A DNA stretch of 64,000 nucleotides from positions 1 through 64,000 of the forward strand of contig CAMIOS010000007.1 of NCBI GenBank assembly GCA_946222995.1. Reading direction: 5' to 3'. Within the stretch, counting starts at the first letter, position 1, and every line of letters starts with the position of its first letter. Of the stretch, positions 41,523 to 50,198 are shown piece after piece. Under the pieces are notes generated by a model. The model worked only from the letters and a program-made list of their open reading frames with translations. It was not told where the DNA came from and searched no databases. The position numbers and the translations under genes were made by a program. The DNA is from an uncultured Enhydrobacter sp. (GTDB lineage: Bacteria; Pseudomonadota; Gammaproteobacteria; Pseudomonadales; Moraxellaceae).

Positions 41523-43190
41523 ATGGTAATAAAAAGCCCATCAATAATAATTACATCAGTTTTATTAAAAAAACTAAAATTTTATGAGCCGTTTGCTATG
41601 TTTTCTTTCACGTCATTTACTGGGATTTCTCATACTGGCAGCGTCATGCCAAATGAAATACAACAACTATCAAGCTTTAAGGTTGGCTACAAACAGGCTA
41701 GCTATACAACATCCTTGTTGGCGTTATCTATCGCTGTGCTCGGCACGATCAATTTAGCCCATGCCGAAGCGTCCGCCCCTACGACAACCGCCAGAACCAA
41801 GCAATCGCTTGCGCAAGCTAAAACTCCCGTAGCTGCCCCATCCAATCCTACAGCAACACCGTCTATTCAGCCATTGCAGAATAATGCGGCGGTCGCACGA
41901 GGCGCCTATATCGCACGTGCGGCTGACTGTGCAGGCTGTCACGGTGAAAACTATACCGGCGGGGTCAAATTCGTGTTACCGATGGGCACGGTGGTTTCGA
42001 CCAATATTACCCCGTCACTGACACATGGCATTGGTCGTTATAGCTTGCAGCAGTTTTCTGATGCGGTCAGAAAAGGCAAAGCCCCCGAACATTATCTTTA
42101 TCCAGCCATGCCTTATCCATCCTATAGCCGTATGAGCGATACTGATATTCAAGATTTGTATGCGTTTATGAAAACTGTTCAGCCAGTTGACGCCAGTCCT
42201 GAGGACAAAACGCACATGAATTTTCCATTTAACATACGGCTATTAATGACAGGCTACAACCTTATCAATCTGCCAAAATGGGAAGTTGCACCCCGCTTAA
42301 CTGACAGCCAAAAACGCGGGCAATATCTGGTCGATAACCTAGGGCACTGTGGCGACTGTCACACGCCACGCACAGCCACAATGGGCTATGATAAAGCACA
42401 TTACTTAGCCGGTGCACCGATTCAAGGCGTATTTGCACCCAATATTACCTCAGACAATGACACTGGTATTGGACGTTGGTCAAAACAAGATATTGTTACT
42501 TTCCTAAAAGCAGGTGAGTTGCAGCACCAAGCGTTAGCGGGTGATGAGATGGGTAAAGTGGTTACTTACAGCACCCGACATTTAACCGATGCTGATTTGA
42601 TGGCGATGGCAGATTACCTTAAAACCGTACCGGCAGTAAAAAGTGGGGCAACAGCCATACCGCTTGATGTCGCGCGATTGCCAAAAAGTCAAGACCCAGA
42701 TATAACCTATAATCTGTTAAAACAGATTGACGTATTAAAGGTGGCACAAGCCAATGCAAAACCTAACACAGGCGAAGCCATCTACCTCAATCAGTGTGCA
42801 AGCTGTCATGGGGCGAATGGTCAAGGACAAGTCGAAGCCAAATACCCTGCCTTAACAGGATTGGCGATATTGCGTGAAACCGAGCCAAAGCGGTTGATAC
42901 AAATCATTGCGCATGGTAGTAAAGGCTCGCTTGATACCTTGCCCAATATGCCAGCATTTGCCAATGTGTTAAACGATGAACAAATCGCTCAAGTCGCCAA
43001 CTATGTCCGTACCAACATCGGCGGTATGCCATCGAGTCAATTAACTGCCAATGATATAAAAAAGCTCGCTGAGCAAAAAACGCAAGTGCCCTTTTTAATT
43101 GCTAATGCCGCTTGGCTGGCTATTTTGGGTTTGATACTGGCATTATTGCTAATCGGTTTATTGATCAGATGGTTACTACGCCGCCGTTGA
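41523..43190 (+). CDS. Triheme cytochrome c, membrane-anchored (alcohol/gluconate dehydrogenase cytochrome subunit-like)
   Basis: A protein of up to 555 residues with three c-type heme sites: CAGCH (about 136), CGDCH (about 276) and CASCH (about 425), each in its own cytochrome domain. Methionine ligands are likely in MPYPSYSRMSD and related strings. A C-terminal transmembrane helix (about 528-550) is followed by LLRRR. The three-domain layout is that of the cytochrome subunits (AdhB/Gad type) that receive electrons from periplasmic dehydrogenases and pass them to quinone or an oxidase. A signal peptide (TTSLLALSIAVLGTINLAHA) ends near residue 81; the true start may be ATG 41649 rather than 41523. 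Followed 118 bp later by a flavin oxidase, its probable electron donor. Confidence 0.88.
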   Translation: MVIKSPSIIITSVLLKKLKFYEPFAMFSFTSFTGISHTGSVMPNEIQQLSSFKVGYKQASYTTSLLALSIAVLGTINLAHAEASAPTTTARTKQSLAQAKTPVAAPSNPTATPSIQPLQNNAAVARGAYIARAADCAGCHGENYTGGVKFVLPMGTVVSTNITPSLTHGIGRYSLQQFSDAVRKGKAPEHYLYPAMPYPSYSRMSDTDIQDLYAFMKTVQPVDASPEDKTHMNFPFNIRLLMTGYNLINLPKWEVAPRLTDSQKRGQYLVDNLGHCGDCHTPRTATMGYDKAHYLAGAPIQGVFAPNITSDNDTGIGRWSKQDIVTFLKAGELQHQALAGDEMGKVVTYSTRHLTDADLMAMADYLKTVPAVKSGATAIPLDVARLPKSQDPDITYNLLKQIDVLKVAQANAKPNTGEAIYLNQCASCHGANGQGQVEAKYPALTGLAILRETEPKRLIQIIAHGSKGSLDTLPNMPAFANVLNDEQIAQVANYVRTNIGGMPSSQLTANDIKKLAEQKTQVPFLIANAAWLAILGLILALLLIGLLIRWLLRRR

Positions 43191-43308
43191 TAGTGTGGTT
43201 GTTATTTAGTTCTATCATTAAGTCACGATACATAACAATAAAATCAACAATTTAGTCTGTTATTTTTGACCAATTTATTTAAATATTTATCCTATTTAAG
43301 GACGTATT

Positions 43309-44913
43309 ATGTCAGTATCTTCTTACTCCCCTAGTCGCCGAGAATTGTTTAGCATGATAGGCAAGCTCGCTGGCGCAGCCACCATGTATCAAGCGATGAC
43401 AAGCTTAGGTTTTGCGGGTGAGTCTGATTTTAAACAAGCATTAAACCTACAAGGGGCGCCAAGTGGCAAAACCGTGGTGATATTGGGGGCAGGGTTGGCA
43501 GGTCTCACCGCTGCCTATGAGCTTAGAAAAGCAGGCTATAGCGTCAAAGTATTGGAATACCAAAACCGAGGCGGTGGGCGTAGCCTAACCTTGCGGGGAG
43601 GTGACCGTTATACGGAGATTAGCGGTGATGTGATTACCTGTGATTTTGCCGAGGGGAATTATTTTAATCCCGGCCCTTGGCGGCTACCGCACCATCATTA
43701 TGCCATTATTCATTATTGCCGAGAATTTGGGGTGGCGTTAGAACCGTTTATTCAAGAAAATCACGAAGCGTATTTGCATAGTGTTAATCATTTTAATGGG
43801 GTGCCACAGCGGCTTGGCGATGTCAAAAGTGACATGCGAGGTTATACCGCTCAGTTATTAGCAAAATCATTAAAGCAAAATGATCTGGATCAAACGGTGA
43901 CCAATGAAGATAAAGAAAAGTTACTGGATTGGTTAAAAACTTGGGGCGTATTAAATGCCAACTATCAATACGCCCCATCCGATACGCTCGCTATGCAGCG
44001 CAGTATGGCGATTTTACCAGGTGGCGGACAGATGCCCCGTTGGCAGTCTTCTCAGCCCTTGCCGTTGTCTGAATTGCTAGATGCCAAATTCTGGGCAACC
44101 ATGGGTATGGATTACAATTTTTATTCGCATAAACACAGCCCACCGATGTTTCAACCGGTGGGTGGCATGGGTAAAATTGGCGATGCCTTTACCCGTGAAT
44201 GTCGAGACATGATCACCTTTAATCGCAAAGTCACCAAAATCGCCCAGAATGATTCGGGTGTGACAATTTATCACCAAGACAGCCAAAACCCAGCTGCCAA
44301 TCTTGAGCAATTACAGGCAGATTATTGTATCTGTACCATTCCGTTATCGGTGCTAAGTCAGTTAGACGTTGAGGTGTCATCGGCGATGAAGCAAGCCATA
44401 GCCGCAGTTCCTTATGAAACCTCTTATAAAGTCGGACTCGAGTTCAATCGGCGATTTTGGGAAGAAGATGAGTGGATTTATGGTGGGGTAAGCTATACGG
44501 ATATGCCAATTAACCAAATCGCTTATCCATCAAATGGCTTATTTAGTAAAGGGCCTGCTGTGTTATTAGGCGGCTATAGTTATGGACCGGCCTCTTATAA
44601 ATTTAATTCACTTACCCCACAAGAGCGTATCCAAGCAGCATTGGCATATGGTGCTCGCATTCATCCTCAATATAAACAAGAATTTAGAAGTGGAACGTCA
44701 TGGGCGTGGCATCGGGTATCTTGGATCTTGGGCTGCTATGGTATTTGGAACAGTACGACACGCCAACAATATTATAACACCTTATGCCAAATTGATAATC
44801 GGGTGGCACTGGCAGGCGAGCATTGTTCGGATTTACCTGCTTGGCAAGAGGGGGCGATTTTATCGGGCATTGACACCGCAAAACGCTTACATCATAAAAT
44901 TTTAAACGCCTAA
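43309..44913 (+). CDS. Tat-exported FAD-dependent amine oxidase/dehydrogenase
   Basis: A 534-residue flavin amine oxidase. The N-terminus has a twin-arginine motif (SPSRRELFSM) and a hydrophobic stretch, so it is probably folded with FAD and exported by Tat. The Rossmann nucleotide-binding loop is VVILGAGLAGLTAAYEL (about residues 56-72), with GGGRSLTLRGG after it, and the C-terminal FAD contact is LAGEHCSDLPAWQEGAILSG. The family includes monoamine oxidases, L-amino-acid oxidases and NicA2-type nicotine enzymes, some of which pass electrons to cytochrome c instead of oxygen. Cytochrome genes on both sides (41523, 44931) support a dehydrogenase role. The substrate is unknown; a periplasmic amine or amino acid is inferred. 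Confidence 0.9.
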   Translation: MSVSSYSPSRRELFSMIGKLAGAATMYQAMTSLGFAGESDFKQALNLQGAPSGKTVVILGAGLAGLTAAYELRKAGYSVKVLEYQNRGGGRSLTLRGGDRYTEISGDVITCDFAEGNYFNPGPWRLPHHHYAIIHYCREFGVALEPFIQENHEAYLHSVNHFNGVPQRLGDVKSDMRGYTAQLLAKSLKQNDLDQTVTNEDKEKLLDWLKTWGVLNANYQYAPSDTLAMQRSMAILPGGGQMPRWQSSQPLPLSELLDAKFWATMGMDYNFYSHKHSPPMFQPVGGMGKIGDAFTRECRDMITFNRKVTKIAQNDSGVTIYHQDSQNPAANLEQLQADYCICTIPLSVLSQLDVEVSSAMKQAIAAVPYETSYKVGLEFNRRFWEEDEWIYGGVSYTDMPINQIAYPSNGLFSKGPAVLLGGYSYGPASYKFNSLTPQERIQAALAYGARIHPQYKQEFRSGTSWAWHRVSWILGCYGIWNSTTRQQYYNTLCQIDNRVALAGEHCSDLPAWQEGAILSGIDTAKRLHHKILNA

Positions 44914-44930
44914 TATATGATGAGACAGAC

Positions 44931-45599
44931 ATGAAAAAAATAAATATCGGCTTGATAATGGCGGTTTTACTCATAACGGGTGTGGTAGCGACCCTAGTTA
45001 CCTTGTCAAATAATGCCTCACACGCTGCTGAAGTAGCGGACGGCGCTGCCAATTTGGCCGAAAAAAAACCGCAAATGAATGTATTTGCTAGCCGTGACAA
45101 CCGCTCATGGGGTGGGGTGTATATGTTTAACCAAGAAGCTAAAGCAGGTGAGCCTGCTTATGAGCCTATGACCCAATTAACCGGCGGGCATATTGTCAAT
45201 TACAATGCCATACCACCGATTGAAAAAGATGCCGATTATCAAAAATGGAATAACTACTTTGGCGATGGTAGCTTTAGTAGTACGGATGGCAAAGTCATTT
45301 ATCACCAATCGTGTGCGGCTTGTCATCTACACCAAGGGCAAGGTGGCAAAGGCGCAGGCTACTATCCGCCACTGGCAAATAACCCAAAAATGCGCTCTGC
45401 CCAATATATTTATAGCATTCTGATCAATGGCTTTCGAGGAATGCCATACTTTCGGGAGATGCTTAACGATGAACAAATGGCAGCGGTCACTAAGTATATT
45501 CAAGAAGATTTAAACGGGTTTAAAAGCACTGCCAATGCCAAAGACGTAGCAAATTTACGCCATGAAACTTCGCCTATCATTGACCCAAGTGACCATTAA
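44931..45599 (+). CDS. Periplasmic cytochrome c (single heme)
   Basis: A 222-residue protein with a signal/anchor segment (residues 5-27: INIGLIMAVLLITGVVATLVTL) and one c-type heme site, CAACH (about residue 127), in a class-I-type cytochrome domain with MPYFREMLNDEQMAAVTKYI supplying the distal Met and last helix. It begins 17 bp after the amine oxidase stop and is clearly co-transcribed. The probable role is electron acceptor from the flavin enzyme. The N-terminal 100 residues before the heme domain do not resemble another domain I know. It stays membrane-anchored if the segment is not cleaved. Confidence 0.88.
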   Translation: MKKINIGLIMAVLLITGVVATLVTLSNNASHAAEVADGAANLAEKKPQMNVFASRDNRSWGGVYMFNQEAKAGEPAYEPMTQLTGGHIVNYNAIPPIEKDADYQKWNNYFGDGSFSSTDGKVIYHQSCAACHLHQGQGGKGAGYYPPLANNPKMRSAQYIYSILINGFRGMPYFREMLNDEQMAAVTKYIQEDLNGFKSTANAKDVANLRHETSPIIDPSDH

Positions 45600-45657
45600 A
45601 TGTGGCTATTACCCTAAAATTAACCCTAGCTCATAACTGAAAATTAAGGGATGCGCG

Positions 45658-46410
45658 ATGCGTGAAAAACTTTTAGATTTAGGCAACGGTTTTTATAACA
45701 TTCGAGGTAACTTTCGTGTAGGCGGGGTTATTAATATTGGCACGCACTGTTCCTTGATTGAGCTTGATGCTAAACGCTTTATATTTTTAGATAGTTATAC
45801 CCTCACGGGCGATATTCGTAAACAAGTAATGGCCTTAACTGACAATGGCCATCACGTTGAAGCCGTGCTCAATGTCCACCCATTTCATACCGTGCATTGT
45901 CAGCAAATGGCAAAGGATTTTCCAAACGCAAAATTTTATGGCTCACTACGCCATCAACAAAAAATTCCTAACATAGCCTGGCAAAACGACCTGGTAGAAA
46001 GTCCTGCCGTTGCCCAACGTTACCCAGAATTGCAGTTTAGTGTGCCTGACGGCATTTATTATATTCACCCCAATGAGAAAATTCATGTGGGCTCATTATT
46101 GGTATTTCATGACGCGAGTGGCTGTCTGCATGTTGATGATACCTTTAGTACCATGCCGCATTTTAACACAATAGAAAATTTTGTTGAAAAAATTGACTAT
46201 CATTTACCTAAACTTATACTTAAACCATTGTTTAAATTAGCGTTTAAAGCAGAGATAGATGCAAAACAGCAATTTTATCAATGGCTAGAAAAAATTGCCG
46301 AATCTTGGCGAAATACTCGCTATGTTTGTGCTGCGCATTCGGAGACAGTGGCATTTGAGGAAGGGGAATTTGCATCCGCATTAAAAGCGGCACTACACAA
46401 CATATCCTAA
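45658..46410 (+). CDS. Metallo-beta-lactamase-fold-like protein
   Basis: A 250-residue cytoplasmic protein (no signal). Its pattern resembles the metallo-beta-lactamase fold: an N-terminal beta-strand unit (NIRGNFRVGGVINIGTHCSLIELD), then RFIFLDSYTLTGD. The core VLNVHPFHTVHC (His74, His77, His80) stands where HxHxDH is expected but lacks the usual Asp. Further candidate ligands are HDASGCLHVDDTF and CAAHSETV near the C-terminus. The degenerate first motif means metal content and chemistry cannot be assumed. Last gene of the cytochrome-amine oxidase-cytochrome group, 58 bp after the preceding stop. A role in processing the product of the oxidase is only a guess. Confidence 0.6.
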   Translation: MREKLLDLGNGFYNIRGNFRVGGVINIGTHCSLIELDAKRFIFLDSYTLTGDIRKQVMALTDNGHHVEAVLNVHPFHTVHCQQMAKDFPNAKFYGSLRHQQKIPNIAWQNDLVESPAVAQRYPELQFSVPDGIYYIHPNEKIHVGSLLVFHDASGCLHVDDTFSTMPHFNTIENFVEKIDYHLPKLILKPLFKLAFKAEIDAKQQFYQWLEKIAESWRNTRYVCAAHSETVAFEEGEFASALKAALHNIS

Positions 46411-46413
46411 AAA

Positions 46414-46451
46414 GCTATCAACAGTACTGAGAAGTACCCCTTGTTGATAGC
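46414..46451. repeat. Strong two-part hairpin after the MBL-like gene
   Basis: GCTATCAACA (46414-46423) pairs with TGTTGATAGC (46442-46451), and inside it GTACT (46424-46428) pairs with AGTAC (46433-46437) around loop GAGA, with CCCT as a one-sided bulge. There is no T run. It could be an RNA 3' end stabiliser or a small structured element. Confidence 0.5.
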
Positions 46452-46494
46452 GCTATGTCGTACAAACCTACTTTAGATCCTACAATCAATGAGC

Positions 46495-46533
46495 GACAAG
46501 CAAGCTAGCGGCGACTGACCTTAGCTTGCTGTC
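46495..46533. terminator. Inverted repeat between convergent genes
   Basis: AGCAAGCTA (46499-46507) pairs with TAGCTTGCT (46522-46530), extended by GAC/GTC with a one-base bulge. It sits between the MBL-like gene (+) and the DUF475 gene (-) and may terminate both; no clear T tail. Confidence 0.4.
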
Positions 46534-46585
46534 ATAAATAGCATTTGATTTTTAATGGTTTTTTTGTATAAATAGCTCTAATCTC

Positions 46586-47638
46586 TTAGGGGTTATTTTT
46601 ACGATGACTAATCGAATGAATCACGGCTAACACAATAAATGCCACGCCAATGAGTCCGGTAACAATTTCTGGAATATGATATTTCATAGAAAGTAACATA
46701 ATGATCGCCAACGCACCAATGGCATAATGCGCCCCATGTTCTAAATAAACGAACTCATCAAGCGTACCTTTTTCTACCAAAAAAAGTGTCAACGAACGCA
46801 CAAACATCGCCCCAATTGCTAGACCGAGCATAATAATGATGACATCATTGGTAATTGCAAACGCGCCAATGACCCCATCAAAGCTAAATGACGCATCTAA
46901 AATCTCTAAGTATAAAAAGCCTGCAATACCGCCTTTGACAATGGCACCTGCGACCTGTGCGCCTTCAACTTCTGCGGTGGTTTCATCATCATCATCTGCC
47001 CCTTCAATCAAATGTGAGAGCACATTGGTGCCTAAATAGACCAATATGCCACTCACCCCTGCAATTAAAACGGCAAATTTTTCGTTTACATCAACCAGCG
47101 ATAGCGATAATACAAGGGCTAATAATGCAATAAAAACGCTAATGGCATCGACTTTACTAAAACGCGCTAAATTTCTTTCTAGCCATTTAAACCAAAGTAC
47201 CTCTTTTTCATCAAAAATAAAATTGAGAAAAACCAGTAATAAGAACATTCCCCCAAATGCCGATATTTCTGCATGATGAGCAATCAGCTTTTCAGAATAC
47301 AATTTTGGCTGATTTAATGCCATATTGATAACGTCTGACATCGCCATATCTGCGGTCAATGCCACGATGACGATAGGAAAAAGTAAACGCATCCCAAAGA
47401 CAGCCACCAACATACCCACAGTCAGAAAAATTGTTTTCCAAAATTTATCCCAAGTTTTTAACACCGAGGCATTGACCACCGCATTATCAAACGATAAGGA
47501 AATCTCCATAACGGCCAAAATCATGGTAACAAACAACCCCGATAACATCCCTGCAGTGCCACCATGGGAAAAGCCCCACCATGCCGCAACCGACAAAGCA
47601 ATCAAGGTAAAAATAATATCAAAATAAAAATGCTTCAT
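46586..47638 (-). CDS. DUF475 / TerC-like integral membrane protein
   Basis: A 350-residue polytopic membrane protein of the DUF475 group within the TerC superfamily. It has two symmetrical acidic signature helices: EISLSFDNAVVNASVL in the first half and LEILDASFSFDGVIGAFAIT in the second, plus an acidic loop (EGADDDDETTAEVEG). TerC-like proteins are linked to tellurite resistance and, in other members, to metal (Mn2+) export. ATG 47638 is chosen because AAGGATTTTT precedes it; the open frame extends 51 bases upstream without such a site. It starts a ter-type gene group with AIM24 and three TerD genes. Confidence 0.88.
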   Translation of the reverse strand: MKHFYFDIIFTLIALSVAAWWGFSHGGTAGMLSGLFVTMILAVMEISLSFDNAVVNASVLKTWDKFWKTIFLTVGMLVAVFGMRLLFPIVIVALTADMAMSDVINMALNQPKLYSEKLIAHHAEISAFGGMFLLLVFLNFIFDEKEVLWFKWLERNLARFSKVDAISVFIALLALVLSLSLVDVNEKFAVLIAGVSGILVYLGTNVLSHLIEGADDDDETTAEVEGAQVAGAIVKGGIAGFLYLEILDASFSFDGVIGAFAITNDVIIIMLGLAIGAMFVRSLTLFLVEKGTLDEFVYLEHGAHYAIGALAIIMLLSMKYHIPEIVTGLIGVAFIVLAVIHSISHRKNNP

Positions 47639-47776
47639 AAAAATCCTTAAATTAGTTTGGTTGAATAGCGTGATACTTATCCATAGCATTTGATTGTAGT
47701 GGTCGCATGGTTAAAAGACAAATAAGCCAGTTTTTTGGCAATACCTGATGTTCATTTTATTAATCTTTTCAATCAG

Positions 47777-48529
47777 TTATAACAGGTTATCTAATAGGCT
47801 GGTATTTGCACTTCTGCCACCTGCATTGGTACCGAATAAACTTTGTATCCACGATTGATAATTGTCTCGATTACGCGAACAGAGCACGACTTTACCGTGT
47901 CCCGAAAAACGCAGAACCATGCCTTCGCCACTGGTCATTGAATTAATGACATTGCCCAAAAATCCACCACGCTGATTGGTGGATACTGACAAATTATATT
48001 GTAGTCGGCTGTCCCAACACACCACATGCCCATTATCAATGATGACATCTTTACCGAGGGTCACCTCGATTTCAAACAATGAGCCAAAACCTGAGACCAC
48101 CACTTGTCCTTGTCCTTGGGTTTGCATGACAACAAAACCGCCTGTGCTACCAAATACCGCACCCCCTAGATTGCGCTGGATATTGGCTCGGATATCGACT
48201 GTGGTATGGGCTGCCACAAATGCCCCATCACTTAGGGTATATTGCACTGCCCCCACATCCAAAATCTGCATATCCCCATCAAGGGTGGGGGCTAGCAGAC
48301 AGTCACCTTCGCCGTGGGTGGCTTCGATTTGTTGCTGGAATAAGGATTCATCATTGGCGAATCGTCGCATGAGCGATTGCATAATGCCACCTCGCATTTG
48401 ACCTTTAAGCTCAAGGTTTGATTCCATCATCACCATGCCATTGGCTTCACAATAAATTGCATCGCCACGATTAAGATGACAATGTAAAAACGGTTCAATC
48501 GTCCCAATCAAGCTAAACGTAGCCGCCAT
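47777..48529 (-). CDS. AIM24 / TIGR00266 family protein
   Basis: A 250-residue protein of the AIM24 (TIGR00266) family, built of beta-strands in two repeats, with MVMMESNLELKGQMRGGIMQSLMRRF and the glycine-rich FLNV-type helix QRGGFLGNVINSMTSGEGMVLRFSGHGKVVL near the end. Bacterial members often lie next to TerD/TerC genes and are believed to associate with the cytoplasmic face of the membrane. The molecular role is unknown. It is 162 bp from the terD gene on the same strand, separated by that gene's terminator. Confidence 0.88.
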   Translation of the reverse strand: MAATFSLIGTIEPFLHCHLNRGDAIYCEANGMVMMESNLELKGQMRGGIMQSLMRRFANDESLFQQQIEATHGEGDCLLAPTLDGDMQILDVGAVQYTLSDGAFVAAHTTVDIRANIQRNLGGAVFGSTGGFVVMQTQGQGQVVVSGFGSLFEIEVTLGKDVIIDNGHVVCWDSRLQYNLSVSTNQRGGFLGNVINSMTSGEGMVLRFSGHGKVVLCSRNRDNYQSWIQSLFGTNAGGRSANTSLLDNLL

Positions 48530-48622
48530 AATTTTTTCCCTACACCATAAAATTAGCTAACATAATTAGCCAAAATAATTAAATAAAGTGAATAAGTATA
48601 AAACTTTGAATATACATATAAA

Positions 48623-48669
48623 AAAACCAAGCATTAGGTACGCTGCGGTGAGTACTAATACTTGGTTTT
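48623..48669 (-). terminator. Terminator of the minus-strand terD gene
   Basis: On the minus strand AAAACCAAG and CTTGGTTTT, with inner ATTAG/CTAAT and GTAC arms, form a long stem with small bulges. It ends in a run of six T and lies directly after the terD stop codon. Confidence 0.7.
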
Positions 48670-48691
48670 GTCATTATTAAAGGCGCTAATA

Positions 48692-49267
48692 TTAAACAGC
48701 CACCCCATATGAACTTGCCAAAGGTCCTAAGCCGCCTGCAAAGCCTTGACCCACCGCACGAAATTTCCACTCATTATTATTTTTATAAAGTTCACCAAAC
48801 ACCATCGCCGTTTCGGTGCTGCTATCTTCTGATAAGTCATAACGCGCCACTTCGCTACCACCTTGGGCATTGACGATACGGATATAGGCATTAGATACTT
48901 GACCAAAATTTTGTTTACGCGTTTGCCCATCATAGATAACCGCACAGAAAATTACTTTATTGACATCGGCGGGCACTTTGGTCAAATCCACGTTGATAAC
49001 TTCATCATCCCCATCGCCTTCACCGGTACGATTATCACCGGTATGTTCCACAGACCCATCCGGTGATCTTAAATTATTAAAAAAAATAAAGTCTTGGTCA
49101 TTGCGTACTTTACCCGCTTCGGTCACCAAAAAGGCAATCGCATCTAAGTCAAACGCTTGTCCATCTGTGGCGCGGGGGTTCCAGCCAAGACCGACTGTCA
49201 TTTGGGTTAAGGTTGGGGCTTCTTTTGAAAGATTGACGTTACCGCCTTTGGTTAAGCTAATTGCCAT
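48692..49267 (-). CDS. terD: TerD family protein
   Basis: A 191-residue TerD/TerZ family protein. It starts MAISLTKGGNVNLSKEAP, the canonical TerD N-terminus, with VGLGWNPR, DLDAIAFL, and the acidic calcium-binding loop GDNRTGEGDGDDEVINVDL (about 78-96). The second strand group contains NAYIRIVNAQGGSEVARYDLSED and ETAMVFGELYKNNNEWKFRAVGQG. TerD proteins bind Ca2+ and function with TerC in tellurite/stress resistance; the mechanism is not solved. It is divergent from two further TerD genes. The divergent gap 49268-49551 (284 bp) is AT-rich and shows no clear operator. Confidence 0.95.
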   Translation of the reverse strand: MAISLTKGGNVNLSKEAPTLTQMTVGLGWNPRATDGQAFDLDAIAFLVTEAGKVRNDQDFIFFNNLRSPDGSVEHTGDNRTGEGDGDDEVINVDLTKVPADVNKVIFCAVIYDGQTRKQNFGQVSNAYIRIVNAQGGSEVARYDLSEDSSTETAMVFGELYKNNNEWKFRAVGQGFAGGLGPLASSYGVAV

Positions 49268-49551
49268 GCGTATCTCCTATGATCTTGTTAAATTATTGTC
49301 ATTGTCTTAGCTGTATTGAAGGTTCAAAAATAGCTGAACGAATTTTGTTAAACTAAATTAACTAACTACCTAATATAACTTGAACAATGACATTTGTCTA
49401 TGCTAAAACCTTTACATTATTGTGATGTTTTAAATAAACTTTTTTATACCAATATACTCAGCGCTTTTTAAAAATGTTATAGTAAAACTAGCTAACCCTA
49501 ATAATCGCAGATCGTGTTTAACTCAACTATTTAGCTGCAAAAGGAATCAAT

Positions 49552-50130
49552 ATGGCTATTTCACTCAACAAAGGCGGTAATTTATCGTTATCAAAAACCG
49601 ACCCAAGCTTAACCCGTTTATTGATTGGTTTGGGGTGGGATGAGCGTGTAACATCAGGGGCAGAATTTGACTTGGATGCCAGCGTATTTTTACTTAATAA
49701 CCTCGGCAAAGTACGGGGCGATCACGACTTTATTTTTTATAATCAACTAAAATCAGACAACGGTGCCGTTGAGCATACGGGCGATAATCGTTCTGGGGCA
49801 GGCGAGGGCGATGATGAAGTCATCAAAGTGAACTTATCGCAACTGCCCACGGATATCGAAAAAATTGCCGTTACAGTCACCATTCATGATGCCCAAGCCC
49901 GCAATCAAAATTTTGGGCAAGTGGCAAATGCCTTTATCCGAGTGGTTAATGAGGACACAGGGGCAGAAGTGGTGCGTTTTGACTTAGCAGAAGATTATTC
50001 GGTTGAGACTGCAATGATATTTGGCGAGGTGTATAAACATAACGGCGAGTGGAAATTTCGTGCGGTCGGGCAAGGGTATTCGGGTGGCTTGGCAGCCATG
50101 TGTCAGCAATATGGGGTAAATATTGGCTAA
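49552..50130 (+). CDS. terD: TerD family protein
   Basis: A 192-residue TerD paralogue very similar to its divergent neighbour: MAISLNKGGNLSLSKTDPSL, LIGLGWDERV, DLDASVFLLN, GDNRSGAGEGDDEVIKV (about 78-94) and ETAMIFGEVYKHNGEWKFRAVGQGYSGGL. Ca2+-loop acidic residues are all present. AAAAGGAA precedes the ATG. It is followed 68 bp later by a third, more divergent TerD gene on the same strand. A role in the same ter complex is expected from the family. Confidence 0.95.
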   Translation: MAISLNKGGNLSLSKTDPSLTRLLIGLGWDERVTSGAEFDLDASVFLLNNLGKVRGDHDFIFYNQLKSDNGAVEHTGDNRSGAGEGDDEVIKVNLSQLPTDIEKIAVTVTIHDAQARNQNFGQVANAFIRVVNEDTGAEVVRFDLAEDYSVETAMIFGEVYKHNGEWKFRAVGQGYSGGLAAMCQQYGVNIG

Positions 50131-50198
50131 GTAGCGTGGTTAAGCTATTATTGGAAAAAATAAAGCGCTTAAGAATTTTAATAACATAGGATAGATTT

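Noticed and set aside
46836..47627. Open frames on the plus strand opposite the DUF475 gene
   Set aside because: Antisense shadows of the membrane protein; no ribosome-binding sites or family match.
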